The notes below the pieces were generated by a model. The model ran no database searches, was not told where the DNA came from, and saw nothing but the letters and a program-made list of their open reading frames with translations. This document shows, in pieces, positions 30,993 to 41,217 of a stretch of DNA of 52,016 nt (position 1 is its first letter; each line of letters starts with the position of its first letter). This stretch comes from a virus, in IMG/VR virus record IMGVR_UViG_3300030380_004731, positions 1-52,016 of that record; one strand, given 5' to 3'. The translations under genes and the position numbers were made by a program.

Positions 30993-32351
30993 ATGGCAAA
31001 GACAAACAACACAAATCCTAGAAGCTACAAGAGAACAGTAGATTGGGGTGCTATAGGTAAGCAGTTTACTGATGCTATCGTGGATACAAAGACCAAGCAA
31101 ACTGAGACAGCAAAGAAAGGCTTTGAGGCACAGAAAGAACGCACCAAAGTAGAGAAGGAGAGAGAGGATAAAAGACGAACATATGCAGAAGAAGAAGCGG
31201 CTTATGAAGGTAAAGCACTAGCAGAAAGATCACAGGTAAGAAGTGTGTTTGCACATACTCCAAGCCTTCAGCAGATAACATTGGATATTACAAATAAGGC
31301 TGTGAAAAAAAGAAATGATATGTATGAGCAGTTTAAGAAAGGTAATATTAGTGAAAGGGATTGGTTGGTTACAAGGCAAAATGTAACAGATGGCTTTAAG
31401 ACATACTTTGGTTTAGTTAAAGATTATGGTGCTGTAAAAGAAAACGCTGAAAAATCAATAGCTGCAGGAGGATCTCCGGCTATTACAAGTTATTTTGTAG
31501 GTCAGCTTGAGTCATTGCAAAATACAGAGAACCTAAACGTATCATTCACAGACAATGGACAATGGAATGCTAATTATGAAAATGGTGCTGACAACAACAA
31601 AAAAACCACTATTCCTTTAGCACAGTTAAATGTTTTTGGTAGGGTAAACTTTGATGGTTTCAATGTTGAGGAGGTAGCTTCTAATATAGATAAACAAATA
31701 GGAACGACATTAAAAAGAACTAAAAGGTCACAAACACAAGGGAAGGTGTATGGAAAAAAATTAGAGTTGTTACTTACAGAAAAACTAGAAGGACCTGCTA
31801 ATGCTCCTACCACAGCCGCACTTATTATGGATACATTGAATGGTACAGAATATAGTCCTGAAGGTGGTTTTAAGTTGGTAATGGATGAAGATGAATACAC
31901 TGAGGATGGAAACAATATTTTAATTGTAACAGACACAGAAACAGGAGTTCCTACATTTCAGATACCTAAGAACGCCATGGCAAGTGCAAGAGAGTATTTA
32001 TCTGAAAGAGTTAAGAATCTTGAAAATAGCAGCTACCAATACTTACCGGGTTCTAAACCAAATAAGTCATATAAAATGACACCTCTTGACTATAACAAGA
32101 AATCACAGATCATAGAGATTAGGGACTTGTTACAGGATCAGGCAGAGTTTTATGATGCTAGTAAATTAGAGCAAGGGCTTACTAAAATATTTGGTGGTGA
32201 AGATTTTGAAGTTCCAACAGAAGAAGAGATAAGACAGCAGGGAGCGGTAATTAAAACAATAGTGGATGATAAAATGTTTGAAAAAGGATTGGGATCTACC
32301 ATAAAAATAAGGAACGGAAAAGTTTCAATAGGCTCAGGGAAATTAGATTAA
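30993..32351 (+). CDS. Probable internal virion protein (452 aa)
   Basis: This protein is highly charged and helical in the first 110 residues (QTETAKKGFEAQKERTKVEKEREDKRRTYAEEEAAYEGKALAE) and more mixed afterwards. It has no membrane segment, Cys or known catalytic motif. DNKKTTIPLAQLNVFGRVNFDGFNVEEVASNID near 200-235 and the later EYLSERVKNLENSSYQYLPGSKPNKSYK region look like structural repeats. Position between a short ejection-type protein and the giant protein suggests a middle component of the ejected complex (compare T7 gp15). Role inferred from order. Confidence 0.5.
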   Translation: MAKTNNTNPRSYKRTVDWGAIGKQFTDAIVDTKTKQTETAKKGFEAQKERTKVEKEREDKRRTYAEEEAAYEGKALAERSQVRSVFAHTPSLQQITLDITNKAVKKRNDMYEQFKKGNISERDWLVTRQNVTDGFKTYFGLVKDYGAVKENAEKSIAAGGSPAITSYFVGQLESLQNTENLNVSFTDNGQWNANYENGADNNKKTTIPLAQLNVFGRVNFDGFNVEEVASNIDKQIGTTLKRTKRSQTQGKVYGKKLELLLTEKLEGPANAPTTAALIMDTLNGTEYSPEGGFKLVMDEDEYTEDGNNILIVTDTETGVPTFQIPKNAMASAREYLSERVKNLENSSYQYLPGSKPNKSYKMTPLDYNKKSQIIEIRDLLQDQAEFYDASKLEQGLTKIFGGEDFEVPTEEEIRQQGAVIKTIVDDKMFEKGLGSTIKIRNGKVSIGSGKLD

Positions 32352-32381
32352 TCCTGAATAAATTAATTTATGTTTTAAATA

Positions 32382-32801
32382 ATGGATGAATTAGAAAAAC
32401 TATATAGAACTCTAAGAGAGGAAGGTTATTACACCAAATCATTTAGTGAGTTTAAATCTCAATGGGATGATGGTGAATATAAACAAAAAGTTTTTGATGT
32501 CGTTTCTAACGATGGTCTATATACAAAAGACTTTAATTCTTTTACTACTCAATATGGAGGAGGAAATGTTATGCAGGATTTATCTGTAGTGCAAGAGGTT
32601 GAGGCTGAAGTTCCTGTTGCTGAAAAGGCAGGTACTATTATTGATTTTTCAAGATTTAAAAAAAAAGACAATACGGAATCAGTATCGGCAAATGGTTCAT
32701 CGGCATCACCAAAACTTACTACAGTTGAGGAATTTAAAGAGATGTATATGGGTAAAAGTGACCCCATAACAGTAGAAGAAGCAAGTAAAAAATTCTCTTA
32801 A
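32382..32801 (+). CDS. N-terminal fragment of the giant virion protein (139 aa)
   Basis: Two related repeats are visible: LYRTLREEGYYTKSFSEFKSQWDDGEYKQKVFDVVS (residues 6-41) and DGLYTKDFNSFTTQYGGG. I know this paired YYTKsf..F pattern as the start of giant internal proteins of Bacteroidetes phages. It is followed by an acidic linker. The frame ends at TAA 32799, directly after a run of six A (32787-32792). The +1 frame is open from 32770 into the giant gene and continues in the same style (KTAEEQATYSN). I therefore think this is one gene with 32833-41217, broken by a frameshift or sequencing error. See findings. Confidence 0.65.
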   Translation: MDELEKLYRTLREEGYYTKSFSEFKSQWDDGEYKQKVFDVVSNDGLYTKDFNSFTTQYGGGNVMQDLSVVQEVEAEVPVAEKAGTIIDFSRFKKKDNTESVSANGSSASPKLTTVEEFKEMYMGKSDPITVEEASKKFS

Positions 32802-32832
32802 AACTGCAGAAGAACAGGCGACCTACTCCAAT

Positions 32833-35800
32833 ATGGATGACGAAACAAAAGGCACATACAATGTTTTATCAGATGAAATAAATAGACTTCAAACAAAACT
32901 AAACGATCAACTCAAACAACCCTCTAATCCTTTTCAAGAGCAGTCTATTGCTAAAACTAAAGAGCAGTTAACTTTTAATAAAAAAACAAGAGAGCTACTA
33001 TATAATCAAAACAAACCTGTTGATCCTATACTTGGGCCACAAGATGATGTAAATTGGTTTAGTGAAAGTGTAGAGAAAATAGTTAACCCAAGATTAATAG
33101 GGGGCGAAGGGTCATTGTCGGGAGGTATAGAAGAAACAGTAGTATCTCAATTAAATTACACCTTTGGTGATTATGGTTTTAAATTTGAAGAGGCAGATTA
33201 CTTGGGTGATGGTATGAATGTATCCACTGCTACAGGTGAAAAGATCTATATTGACTTGGATAATTTTACAGATGCCAATGATAAAAAAGAATCCGAGAAA
33301 CTAAAAAAGTTTTTATACGACAATAAAAGATCTAGTGAGCTTGCATATTCTATGGATAAAGGCCCTATAAACAAAACCAAGAAATATAGAAACGAGAAAG
33401 AGCTGCAGCGTGAGATGAAAATGTTTCAATATAAAACAAATGAATTTGAAAAAAAGACTCAATCCTTTATAGATAAAAAAACATCCTTTGATGAAAAAGT
33501 AAAAGAATTTAAAGACAAGGTTCAACAAGAGGGTGCTACTGAAGCTAATATTTTATTGCAAGAAAAACTTATTCAAGAGGAGAAAGAGTTAAATAAAGAG
33601 TCTAATATCCTGCAACAAGAACACAATAATTTTTCAGAAAGAGGACAGGAGATAGATAAGCTCACAGCAGAATATTATAATGTTCTTGCAGATAGAGGAG
33701 GTTTCCTTGGGATTACAAAGTCTATGTTTACGGAAGGAGTGGGAGAGATAGTGGCAGGGGCAGTAGAGATAGGTAGAATGCTACCTGAAATAGTAGATGA
33801 TTCTCTAACATTTATTTCAGGTAATGCCTTGAAAGGTTTAGGGTATGTTACAGGACAAGAGATTGTGATGGATGATTTTAATATCATTCCGAGTTCATCC
33901 CTTATAGATAACTATGACTATTATCTTTTAGAGGCAGCAAAAGAAAAAGGATACAAAACTATTGAGGAGCTTCCTATAAATGTTAGAAATGAAATAGACC
34001 GAAAACTTAGGGATAAAGCAATTAAGACACAGTTATATGGAAAGAAAGGACAAAGCAATCCTTACTCTCAATATACCAATCAGTTATTGAAAGACAGAAG
34101 TGGAGGCGTATTAGATAATATAAGAGAAGGTTTTAGAACAGCATTAGGAGAGACATCAACAAGACAGTATGATGAAGACTTTCAAAACTCATGGTTAGGT
34201 CAAGTGTATGCAGGAACTATTAAGTCTATGCCTGCTATCTTATCCTTGTTTTTAAATCCTGTATCAGCCGGAACTAAAGCAAGTACAATAGCAAAGAGAG
34301 CGTTGAATCCAAAAGAAAGTTGGGCATTGATATTTCAATCTCAAGATGCTATCAATAATCAAATGAATACTGCTGAGTTTGAGGATGTAAGTGAAACAGA
34401 GAAGCTAGCGGTTTCAGTTCCTCTTGCTTTAACCACTGCTACCTTAGAGAATATTGGGTTTAGAAATATGAGTAAGTTAAAAGGTTTTAGTAATGGTATA
34501 TTATTAAGAGCTCTAAGTAAGACCGGAGGTAAGAAAGTGGCAGCTAAAACATTTGAACAAATAGTTAAGAATGAAGTTAAAAGTTTAACAGCAAAAGGAC
34601 TTCTTACTATGGGTGCTATGGGAGCGGCTGAGTTTGAGACAGGTCTTGCTCAAGAGTTTGCAGACGTTACAGTTAAACAAATTTACAATTCAGTTAAAGG
34701 ATCTGAAATGTTTAAGACTCCTGAATCATTAGCTGAATACACTTTGCAGTTATTAAATAGTGGTGCTCAAGAAGCAGTAGGTGCACAAATTTTAGGTGTG
34801 CCCAAAACTATTTCTGTGTTGGCAAGTAAAAATGATTTGAAATCTGCTGATAATGCGACATGGAATTTATTTACTAACTTAAATAACAAGCCTACGTTTT
34901 TAAATTTATTTGAAGAGCATTTAAAAGTAGAGGTTGCTAGTAAAAGAATGAATGCTGTAGAAGCTAAAAGGGTTTTTGAAACTTATAAGAATACTACTCA
35001 GGCTTATGAGCAAATACCAAAGGATATGTCACGTGAGGCTCAGAAAGAATCTGTTGATTTGATAATGAGAAGACAAGTATTAGAAGAAAGTAAAAGAGAT
35101 AAGAACCCTAATCTTGTTGTGCCTATTGACAATGAGATACAGGCAATAGACAATAGGTTAAAAGAAATATCAGAACAAGATGCCGTTCAAAAGCAAAGCA
35201 CAGGAGAAGTGGATGCGGATCAACAAGCCGCGGATGCACAAACAGTGGAGACAGGAGAATCCACAACAGAGTCTCAAGAACTTACCGGAGAGAAACGCCA
35301 AGATCAGGAAGCAGATGCAGTCGAAGGGGTAACACAATTTACTCAAGAGCAAGTTGAAGAAATCAATGCTTTACCTGATGAAGAAGCTCAAACATTTACC
35401 ACTTCATCTTTAGAAGAAGTTCCTGCTGAATTTAGAGACAGGGCTGAGTTAATAGGTGAAACGAAAGTAACAAAGAAAATTTTAGGATTGCCTATAGGTA
35501 AAACAACGACTACTCAACAATACAGATACGAGGTAACAGGGAAAGAATTAAAAGACTTTGTAAATTCAACATCAGCACAAGTTACCACACAACAACAAGC
35601 AGAGACAGTAACGACTCCTGTTGCTGAAGAGGTAGTAGAGGAGACACCTGTTGAAGAAGCAAATAAAAAAGTAGAAGAGCTTTTAAATGAAACCAAAGAA
35701 ATAATAGAACTTTCTAAGACGAGAAAAAGACCCTTGATGGAAAGGGTTGCAGGTACAAGATTTGATTTTGATTTTAATAATGAACTTGAGAAGCAAATCA

Positions 35801-38800
35801 ATAAGCTGCAGTATGTAGGAGGATTATCAGAACTTCGATTAGATACTTATGATGAATTAAAAGAGTGGTTTGTTGATAACAAATTAGATAATAAAGATTA
35901 TGTAAAGTTTTTGCGTGCATTTAAAAAGCTGTATAAAGCTCAATTAAAGTTAAGGGAGGATAAACTAAAAAATCTTGACAAGCTTGGAGCGAGGTTTGAA
36001 GACGTAGTAATCCGAGGTGTTATAAACCCAATACTTAGACAAGGTGCTGACACAAGAACAGAAGATATTGCCGAGGCAAAAGAAATAATATCAGACCTGC
36101 AAAATGAAATACAAACTGTAGATGAGATAATAAATGATGAGGTTTCTTCAGGCGAGACTTTTGAAGAGGTAGTAGAGGAAGCTCCTGTTACTGAAGAGGT
36201 AGTAGAGGAAGCTCCTGTTACTGAAGAAGTAGTAACTGAAGAAACCCCTACTACACAGAAAGCAGATGAGATAGCAGTAGAAGATGTAGAGGGACAAGCG
36301 GCAGTTGAGCAAGCTGCTATTGAAGAGCAGATGGACCTACAAGAGTTAATGGAGCTTGCTGAAAACACCTTAGAAATTGAGATCCCTAAGAAACAAAAGA
36401 TTGCAATACTACAACAAGAGCTAGAAAATTTAATAGAACAAAAAGAGATTCTTGAGCAAAGCCCTGAGTATCAGATAGCTGAGTTAATGCCAAAGATTTT
36501 ACCTGAGTCGGCACGTACAGAGACAGGAGGCAAAGTAGGAACAAAGCAAGATGTGTCTATAGGTCTTACAAGTAAAAAAGGGGTGATTGTAGAGGATGCT
36601 GCAAAGGACCTTGTTCCGGGCTTGAGAGATGTTATAGGCTACAATTTAGATGAAAAAACCATTAGAAATGTTATTATTGATGTTTTAGATAAGGGTAAGA
36701 AAAAATATCAACAAGAGATATTAGGTAATGTTAATGAGAGCATAAGAGATACAAAGCAAGAGATAACTGCTACTAAGAAAGGAACTAAGCTAAGAAAGAA
36801 AAGAAAGGGACAGGCTGTCGAGGCAGGAGTACAAGAAGAAATAGATAATGTGATTAAAATATTACAAAAATCATTTCCATCAGTTACTGTATCTCAAACG
36901 CAAGAAGCGTTTAACGAAGCATTAAAAGAGGAAGGTGTAAGAAGACATCAGTCAGGAGGCACTACTATACTTGGTATAACTAAAGATGGTAAGATAATAC
37001 TTAATCCAAACAATCAGTCAATGGCTACTGCCATACATGAGTTTGGTCACGTATGGATGGACTACCTTAGAGCTGAAGAGTCAGGCACAAAAGGAACGGT
37101 GCTTCTTAACAGAGGGATGAAGCTAATGGATGATCCTACCAACCCTTACTACAAGCAAGCGTTAAAAGAATATGGTGAGTATGATAGTGATGGCAACCTA
37201 ACCAATAAGGACTTGGTGTTAGAGGAGGCTTTGGTTGAAGCAATGGCAAACAAAGGAGAGTCATATGTAAAGGCAGCTAAGAAATCAAAATTCATGTCAT
37301 GGTTAAAGTCATTGTTTAAGTTTGTTAAAGCAAAGCTAACACGATCAAAAGATCTTGATGTAAACAAAATAAAAGACCTGAGCTTAGATGAGTTTATTGA
37401 TGTAGGTATAGCTGATTTATTTTCAGGTAAGGAGGTAAGTATAAAGTTTAATCCTACTATAAATAAAAAGGAGGCAAGAGCAAGAGCTATAAAAAACGGG
37501 GAAAAATTTGTAAAGGAGGCAAGAGCATTAGGAAAAAAAGATGCACAAATTGCTCAAGTGTTAAAGACGTTTGGATTAGAACAAAAAGATATTGACAGCC
37601 TGTTAGGTGTAAAGAAAGAAAAGAAAGCAACTGTAAAAAAACCACCTTCAGTAGCTAAAATATTAGGTAAGCCAAAACCTAAAAAGGTAACGGCAAATGA
37701 AATAACATTGCTCAAAGAAAAGCTGAGAGCCATTGCAAAAGAAACAAGAAGTGTAGGGGCAGCAGTAAATAAAATACGTAAAGAGTTACAGCGTGAGATA
37801 GCACAAATAGGTAAGGGAAGAAAGGTAGAGCTTTCACCTGCGATAGTAACTAAGATAACCTCACGTATTAATAAAGCAAAGTTATTTACTAAAGAAGGAA
37901 CGCTTAACAATGAGATGGTTGATGATATCGTTCAGTACATTGATGAGCAATACACTACCCTTGAGAGGAAAAAAGAAAATGTAGCTCTTAACAAAAAGAG
38001 AAAGACAGCATTAAAAAATATTATGTCCGGCAAGTTGGGAGTGCCAAAAGTAATAACGAGACAAATGCAAAGATTGTTTGCGGCAGATTCCATTCTTATT
38101 CCTAACTCATCTTTAAATAAATATAAAGCTCTAGTCGAATCCATAGGAGAAAGAACTAGCGTTTTAACAGTGGATGAAGTATCACAAGTAGAAAGACAAG
38201 TTGATTCTATATTAAAAGATCTTGACTTCAGAACATCTCAAATAGATATATATGCTGAGATGTATAAAGACTATGATAAAAAAGTAAAGAATGCTGATGG
38301 AAATATTAGCTATTCTAAAACCATAGATAAGATGGTGGATGATGCTGAACTTAATTTATCTACCGAAGATGCTGCACTAATGAAGAAGTTTAAAAAAGAA
38401 ATACTTCCTCCGCCTGAACCAAAAACTAAAGAAGAAAAACAAAAAGAAGAAGAAGAGGCAGCAATAGAAAAAGAGTTGTTTCTTGAAGAGATTGGAGAGT
38501 TGAGTATAAAATCAGACAAGCTAACAACTAGGGATGAGAGAAAGGTTGCTAATAAATTAAATAAACTTATAAAAACAGACGGAGTAAAAGACCTTAGCAA
38601 CAATGATTTAAAAAAATTAATAAAGATCATTGACAATATAAATAACGGATGGCTTCCTCACCTATCACAAATAATGGTAGAGAAGATCAATAGTAATAAT
38701 AGATCTAAAATAGTTTCATCAGCTCTCCGAGCAGCTAAAGTATTTAGTCCTCTTCAACAAGCTAAAAAATTAAGAGCCTTACTTAATTCTCAGCTAAGTC

Positions 38801-41217
38801 CTGAAGGAAGAAGAAAGAATAAAATATATCAAGCAGTGTCAGTGCGTTCACTTAGTTACATAGACTCAGTGATAGGGCTAAAGGGAAGAGAGATATTTAA
38901 AAATATATTCGACTCAACAGCTAAAGCGTTTACAAATTTTGATTCAGACAACAACAAAGTAAACAAGCGTATAGATGAAGCATTAAATAAAATATCAAAA
39001 TCATACAAAAATAACAACAATAAAATACATGAGGCAAAGGCACGTATGATGACATACTTAATTCAAAGAGAGTTTGAATCTAATCCTGAGCGAGTGGGAG
39101 AGGTTAACCCTGCAATAGATTATTTAAACGATACTATTAAACATGAAAGGAAACAAGGTAATGATGGTGAGGCTGATATGCTTCAAAACATAATAGATAA
39201 ATATTCTATAGAGGGAGAAATATCTCTTGATAAGATATATAAATCTTTTAACAAGGCAGAACTAAACGGCATTAAAGTTATTGATGAAGTAAATAAAGAG
39301 CTAACTGATATAGCAGAGTTTACTGCAGGTGTAGTAAGAGGAAAGATAATAAGTCCTATTGTAGACTACATTCATATGTGGGTTAAACAAGACAATACAA
39401 AGCAACAATTTGAAGATAAAAACTCTGACTTTAATTCTTACATGAAGGGTACTAAGCCATCTACAAAAGCTAAAAACTTAGAGGAAAGAACAAAAGGTTC
39501 TAAGGCTATAAATTTTGATCCCTTTGGAGCAACAAGAAGAGGAGCAAGAATGACCTTGCTTGATTACCACATGACACCTGTAGTGAGAGAAACAAACAGA
39601 ACTCTTAGAAAGACAGAAGATATTTTAGAAGAGGATAACAAACAAACAAGGGAGATGTTTAGAGGGGTTAAGGCAGCATACGATCAAGTAGTAGAGGATG
39701 TAATAGGAAGAGGATTTAATAGTAGCTCAGTAGGAGATAATGTTATTAAGTATATAGCGAAGACAGGTTATCGAACAATGCTTTCGAGTCCTGCAAGAAT
39801 GACATTAGAATTTATCACCAACCTTCTTAATGCAGGCGTTATAAATCCATTAGGGTTTGCTAAAGGGTTTAGTGTGATGAGTAAATTAAGCGGACAAGAG
39901 CAGGCGGAGCTTCTTAGAATTTTAGAATCAAAACAACAAACAAGATTATATTCGGATGCTTTAAAAGGAAGAATGGTAGATACAAGTATTATTGAATCAA
40001 AAACAGGAATCAAAAACACAAAACTGAAAGGAGAGGTAATTAATAGAGCATCTCAAATTGGATCTCATCTTAGAAAATATCCTTCGGGTATAGAGTTCAT
40101 AGCTGACACCATGATTACCACTCCGGATAAAGCGGTAATGCGACCTTTGTGGTTGGGAACTTTTAGTAGAGAGTTTAAAAAAATAACAGGCAAGGAAGTA
40201 GACATGGATAAAGTCCTTGCAAAGGATGAGTCATACTTAAATAAAAACCAAGAGGCACTCGATAAGGCAACTGAAGTAGCTGATAGAGATAGTGTATTTT
40301 CAGGATACACTGACAATCCTTTTATGAAAGTTATTAGTGGAACAAAAAGAGCAGATGATGGAGCAATAAAAAAAATGTATAAAGACTACAACAGGTTTAT
40401 GTTAAGTTTTTTATTGAACGAATATGAAACGACAAGATATTCTATTAATGTTCTGTATGAAGGAGGAGAAATATCAAGAATAAAAGCAGGGCAACTATTA
40501 GCCGCTACTACCTCACGTATGGTTTTATATACTTCTTTGATTGGATTAGTAGGCAACGTCTTTGCAGACTTTATAAGAAGTATGTTCGGAGTTGACATGG
40601 AAGACGAAGAAGAAGAAAAAGACTTAACCCTGTCAATAGGTCAAGGATTGGTTTCTACTTTTAATACCTTAGCTTTTGGAGCATCTTACGGACAGTTTAT
40701 GAGAAGTATAATTAATAACCCTTACTTTGGAACTGAATACTTTAATGAAAAATATCTTACTGCTCTACAAGAAGGAGAGTACGATCCATACAAAGATGCT
40801 ATAGGGTTCTCTGCATTCACTAAACCTACAGGACAGGAAAAATATAAAGGAAAAGATCCTTTCAAATTTTTTGTAAACTTTTTAGGTCCTTACTCTCCTC
40901 TAGCAAAAACAGCAGCTAAAGGATACACCATGCTAACAAGAGAAGAGGAGGCTAAAGAAGAAGAAACAAAAGCAAGAAGATCTCAAGAAAAAATACTTCT
41001 AATAATGCAAGGCTTAGGTCATTTTAACTTAATGCCTTTCTTTAAAGATGTCAACAAGGCATACACAAGAGAAGTGTATAAAGACTTTAGAAAGGCAGAG
41101 AAGCAGATGAGTGACCAAGAAATGTTTCAAGAATATCTAGAGTCTAAAAGAAAAAAGAAGAGTAAGAGAAAGAAAAGCAGTTTGTTTAAAAGAAAAAAGA
41201 AAAGCAGTTTGTTTTAA
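32833..41217 (+). CDS. Giant internal virion / ejection protein with zincin motif (2794 aa)
   Basis: The largest gene of the window. Residues 1-280 are coiled coil. Hydrophobic stretches near 300-340 and around 545-640 could cross or associate with membranes. Residues about 790-920 and 960-1180 are acidic low-complexity linkers with VVEEAPVTEE repeats. A HEFGH metalloprotease motif lies at 1402-1406 (MATAIHEFGHVWMDYL), with EEALVEAMA near 1460 as a possible third zinc-ligand region. Residues 1550-2100 are charged helices. The region 2250-2600 contains the last hydrophobic segments (MVLYTSLIGLVGNVFADFI). It ends in two KRKK-SSLF units. Such multidomain proteins are packed in the head and injected. 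No canonical RNA polymerase motif was found. Confidence 0.75.
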   Translation: MDDETKGTYNVLSDEINRLQTKLNDQLKQPSNPFQEQSIAKTKEQLTFNKKTRELLYNQNKPVDPILGPQDDVNWFSESVEKIVNPRLIGGEGSLSGGIEETVVSQLNYTFGDYGFKFEEADYLGDGMNVSTATGEKIYIDLDNFTDANDKKESEKLKKFLYDNKRSSELAYSMDKGPINKTKKYRNEKELQREMKMFQYKTNEFEKKTQSFIDKKTSFDEKVKEFKDKVQQEGATEANILLQEKLIQEEKELNKESNILQQEHNNFSERGQEIDKLTAEYYNVLADRGGFLGITKSMFTEGVGEIVAGAVEIGRMLPEIVDDSLTFISGNALKGLGYVTGQEIVMDDFNIIPSSSLIDNYDYYLLEAAKEKGYKTIEELPINVRNEIDRKLRDKAIKTQLYGKKGQSNPYSQYTNQLLKDRSGGVLDNIREGFRTALGETSTRQYDEDFQNSWLGQVYAGTIKSMPAILSLFLNPVSAGTKASTIAKRALNPKESWALIFQSQDAINNQMNTAEFEDVSETEKLAVSVPLALTTATLENIGFRNMSKLKGFSNGILLRALSKTGGKKVAAKTFEQIVKNEVKSLTAKGLLTMGAMGAAEFETGLAQEFADVTVKQIYNSVKGSEMFKTPESLAEYTLQLLNSGAQEAVGAQILGVPKTISVLASKNDLKSADNATWNLFTNLNNKPTFLNLFEEHLKVEVASKRMNAVEAKRVFETYKNTTQAYEQIPKDMSREAQKESVDLIMRRQVLEESKRDKNPNLVVPIDNEIQAIDNRLKEISEQDAVQKQSTGEVDADQQAADAQTVETGESTTESQELTGEKRQDQEADAVEGVTQFTQEQVEEINALPDEEAQTFTTSSLEEVPAEFRDRAELIGETKVTKKILGLPIGKTTTTQQYRYEVTGKELKDFVNSTSAQVTTQQQAETVTTPVAEEVVEETPVEEANKKVEELLNETKEIIELSKTRKRPLMERVAGTRFDFDFNNELEKQINKLQYVGGLSELRLDTYDELKEWFVDNKLDNKDYVKFLRAFKKLYKAQLKLREDKLKNLDKLGARFEDVVIRGVINPILRQGADTRTEDIAEAKEIISDLQNEIQTVDEIINDEVSSGETFEEVVEEAPVTEEVVEEAPVTEEVVTEETPTTQKADEIAVEDVEGQAAVEQAAIEEQMDLQELMELAENTLEIEIPKKQKIAILQQELENLIEQKEILEQSPEYQIAELMPKILPESARTETGGKVGTKQDVSIGLTSKKGVIVEDAAKDLVPGLRDVIGYNLDEKTIRNVIIDVLDKGKKKYQQEILGNVNESIRDTKQEITATKKGTKLRKKRKGQAVEAGVQEEIDNVIKILQKSFPSVTVSQTQEAFNEALKEEGVRRHQSGGTTILGITKDGKIILNPNNQSMATAIHEFGHVWMDYLRAEESGTKGTVLLNRGMKLMDDPTNPYYKQALKEYGEYDSDGNLTNKDLVLEEALVEAMANKGESYVKAAKKSKFMSWLKSLFKFVKAKLTRSKDLDVNKIKDLSLDEFIDVGIADLFSGKEVSIKFNPTINKKEARARAIKNGEKFVKEARALGKKDAQIAQVLKTFGLEQKDIDSLLGVKKEKKATVKKPPSVAKILGKPKPKKVTANEITLLKEKLRAIAKETRSVGAAVNKIRKELQREIAQIGKGRKVELSPAIVTKITSRINKAKLFTKEGTLNNEMVDDIVQYIDEQYTTLERKKENVALNKKRKTALKNIMSGKLGVPKVITRQMQRLFAADSILIPNSSLNKYKALVESIGERTSVLTVDEVSQVERQVDSILKDLDFRTSQIDIYAEMYKDYDKKVKNADGNISYSKTIDKMVDDAELNLSTEDAALMKKFKKEILPPPEPKTKEEKQKEEEEAAIEKELFLEEIGELSIKSDKLTTRDERKVANKLNKLIKTDGVKDLSNNDLKKLIKIIDNINNGWLPHLSQIMVEKINSNNRSKIVSSALRAAKVFSPLQQAKKLRALLNSQLSPEGRRKNKIYQAVSVRSLSYIDSVIGLKGREIFKNIFDSTAKAFTNFDSDNNKVNKRIDEALNKISKSYKNNNNKIHEAKARMMTYLIQREFESNPERVGEVNPAIDYLNDTIKHERKQGNDGEADMLQNIIDKYSIEGEISLDKIYKSFNKAELNGIKVIDEVNKELTDIAEFTAGVVRGKIISPIVDYIHMWVKQDNTKQQFEDKNSDFNSYMKGTKPSTKAKNLEERTKGSKAINFDPFGATRRGARMTLLDYHMTPVVRETNRTLRKTEDILEEDNKQTREMFRGVKAAYDQVVEDVIGRGFNSSSVGDNVIKYIAKTGYRTMLSSPARMTLEFITNLLNAGVINPLGFAKGFSVMSKLSGQEQAELLRILESKQQTRLYSDALKGRMVDTSIIESKTGIKNTKLKGEVINRASQIGSHLRKYPSGIEFIADTMITTPDKAVMRPLWLGTFSREFKKITGKEVDMDKVLAKDESYLNKNQEALDKATEVADRDSVFSGYTDNPFMKVISGTKRADDGAIKKMYKDYNRFMLSFLLNEYETTRYSINVLYEGGEISRIKAGQLLAATTSRMVLYTSLIGLVGNVFADFIRSMFGVDMEDEEEEKDLTLSIGQGLVSTFNTLAFGASYGQFMRSIINNPYFGTEYFNEKYLTALQEGEYDPYKDAIGFSAFTKPTGQEKYKGKDPFKFFVNFLGPYSPLAKTAAKGYTMLTREEEAKEEETKARRSQEKILLIMQGLGHFNLMPFFKDVNKAYTREVYKDFRKAEKQMSDQEMFQEYLESKRKKKSKRKKSSLFKRKKKSSLF
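36163..36241 (+). repeat. Tandem 30-nt repeat in the giant gene
   Basis: The unit (beginning GAAGAGGTAGTAGAGGAAGC) occurs twice perfectly at 36163-36192 and 36193-36222, followed by a diverged partial third copy. It encodes the acidic EEVVEEAPVT units. A similar element occurs once near 35629. Confidence 0.85.
41171..41214 (+). repeat. Tandem repeat at the end of the giant gene
   Basis: AGAAAAGCAGTTTGTTT occurs at 41171-41187 and again at 41198-41214, offset by 27 nt (nine codons). It gives KRKKSSLF then KRKKKSSLF as the last residues. The C terminus is thus strongly basic and ends in a repeated hydrophobic tetrapeptide. Confidence 0.85.

Noticed and set aside
35760-35790. DFDFN in the giant protein as an RNA polymerase catalytic motif
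   Set aside because: The crAss-like virion RNA polymerase signature has a different context; here the motif is in a charged helical linker with no further polymerase pattern.
36350-38640. Ser- and Leu-rich - strand ORFs under the giant gene (35940-36368, 37554-37910, 38310-38636)
   Set aside because: They mirror the E/K-rich coding strand, since Glu codons give Ser/Phe/Leu on the opposite strand; composition explains them.
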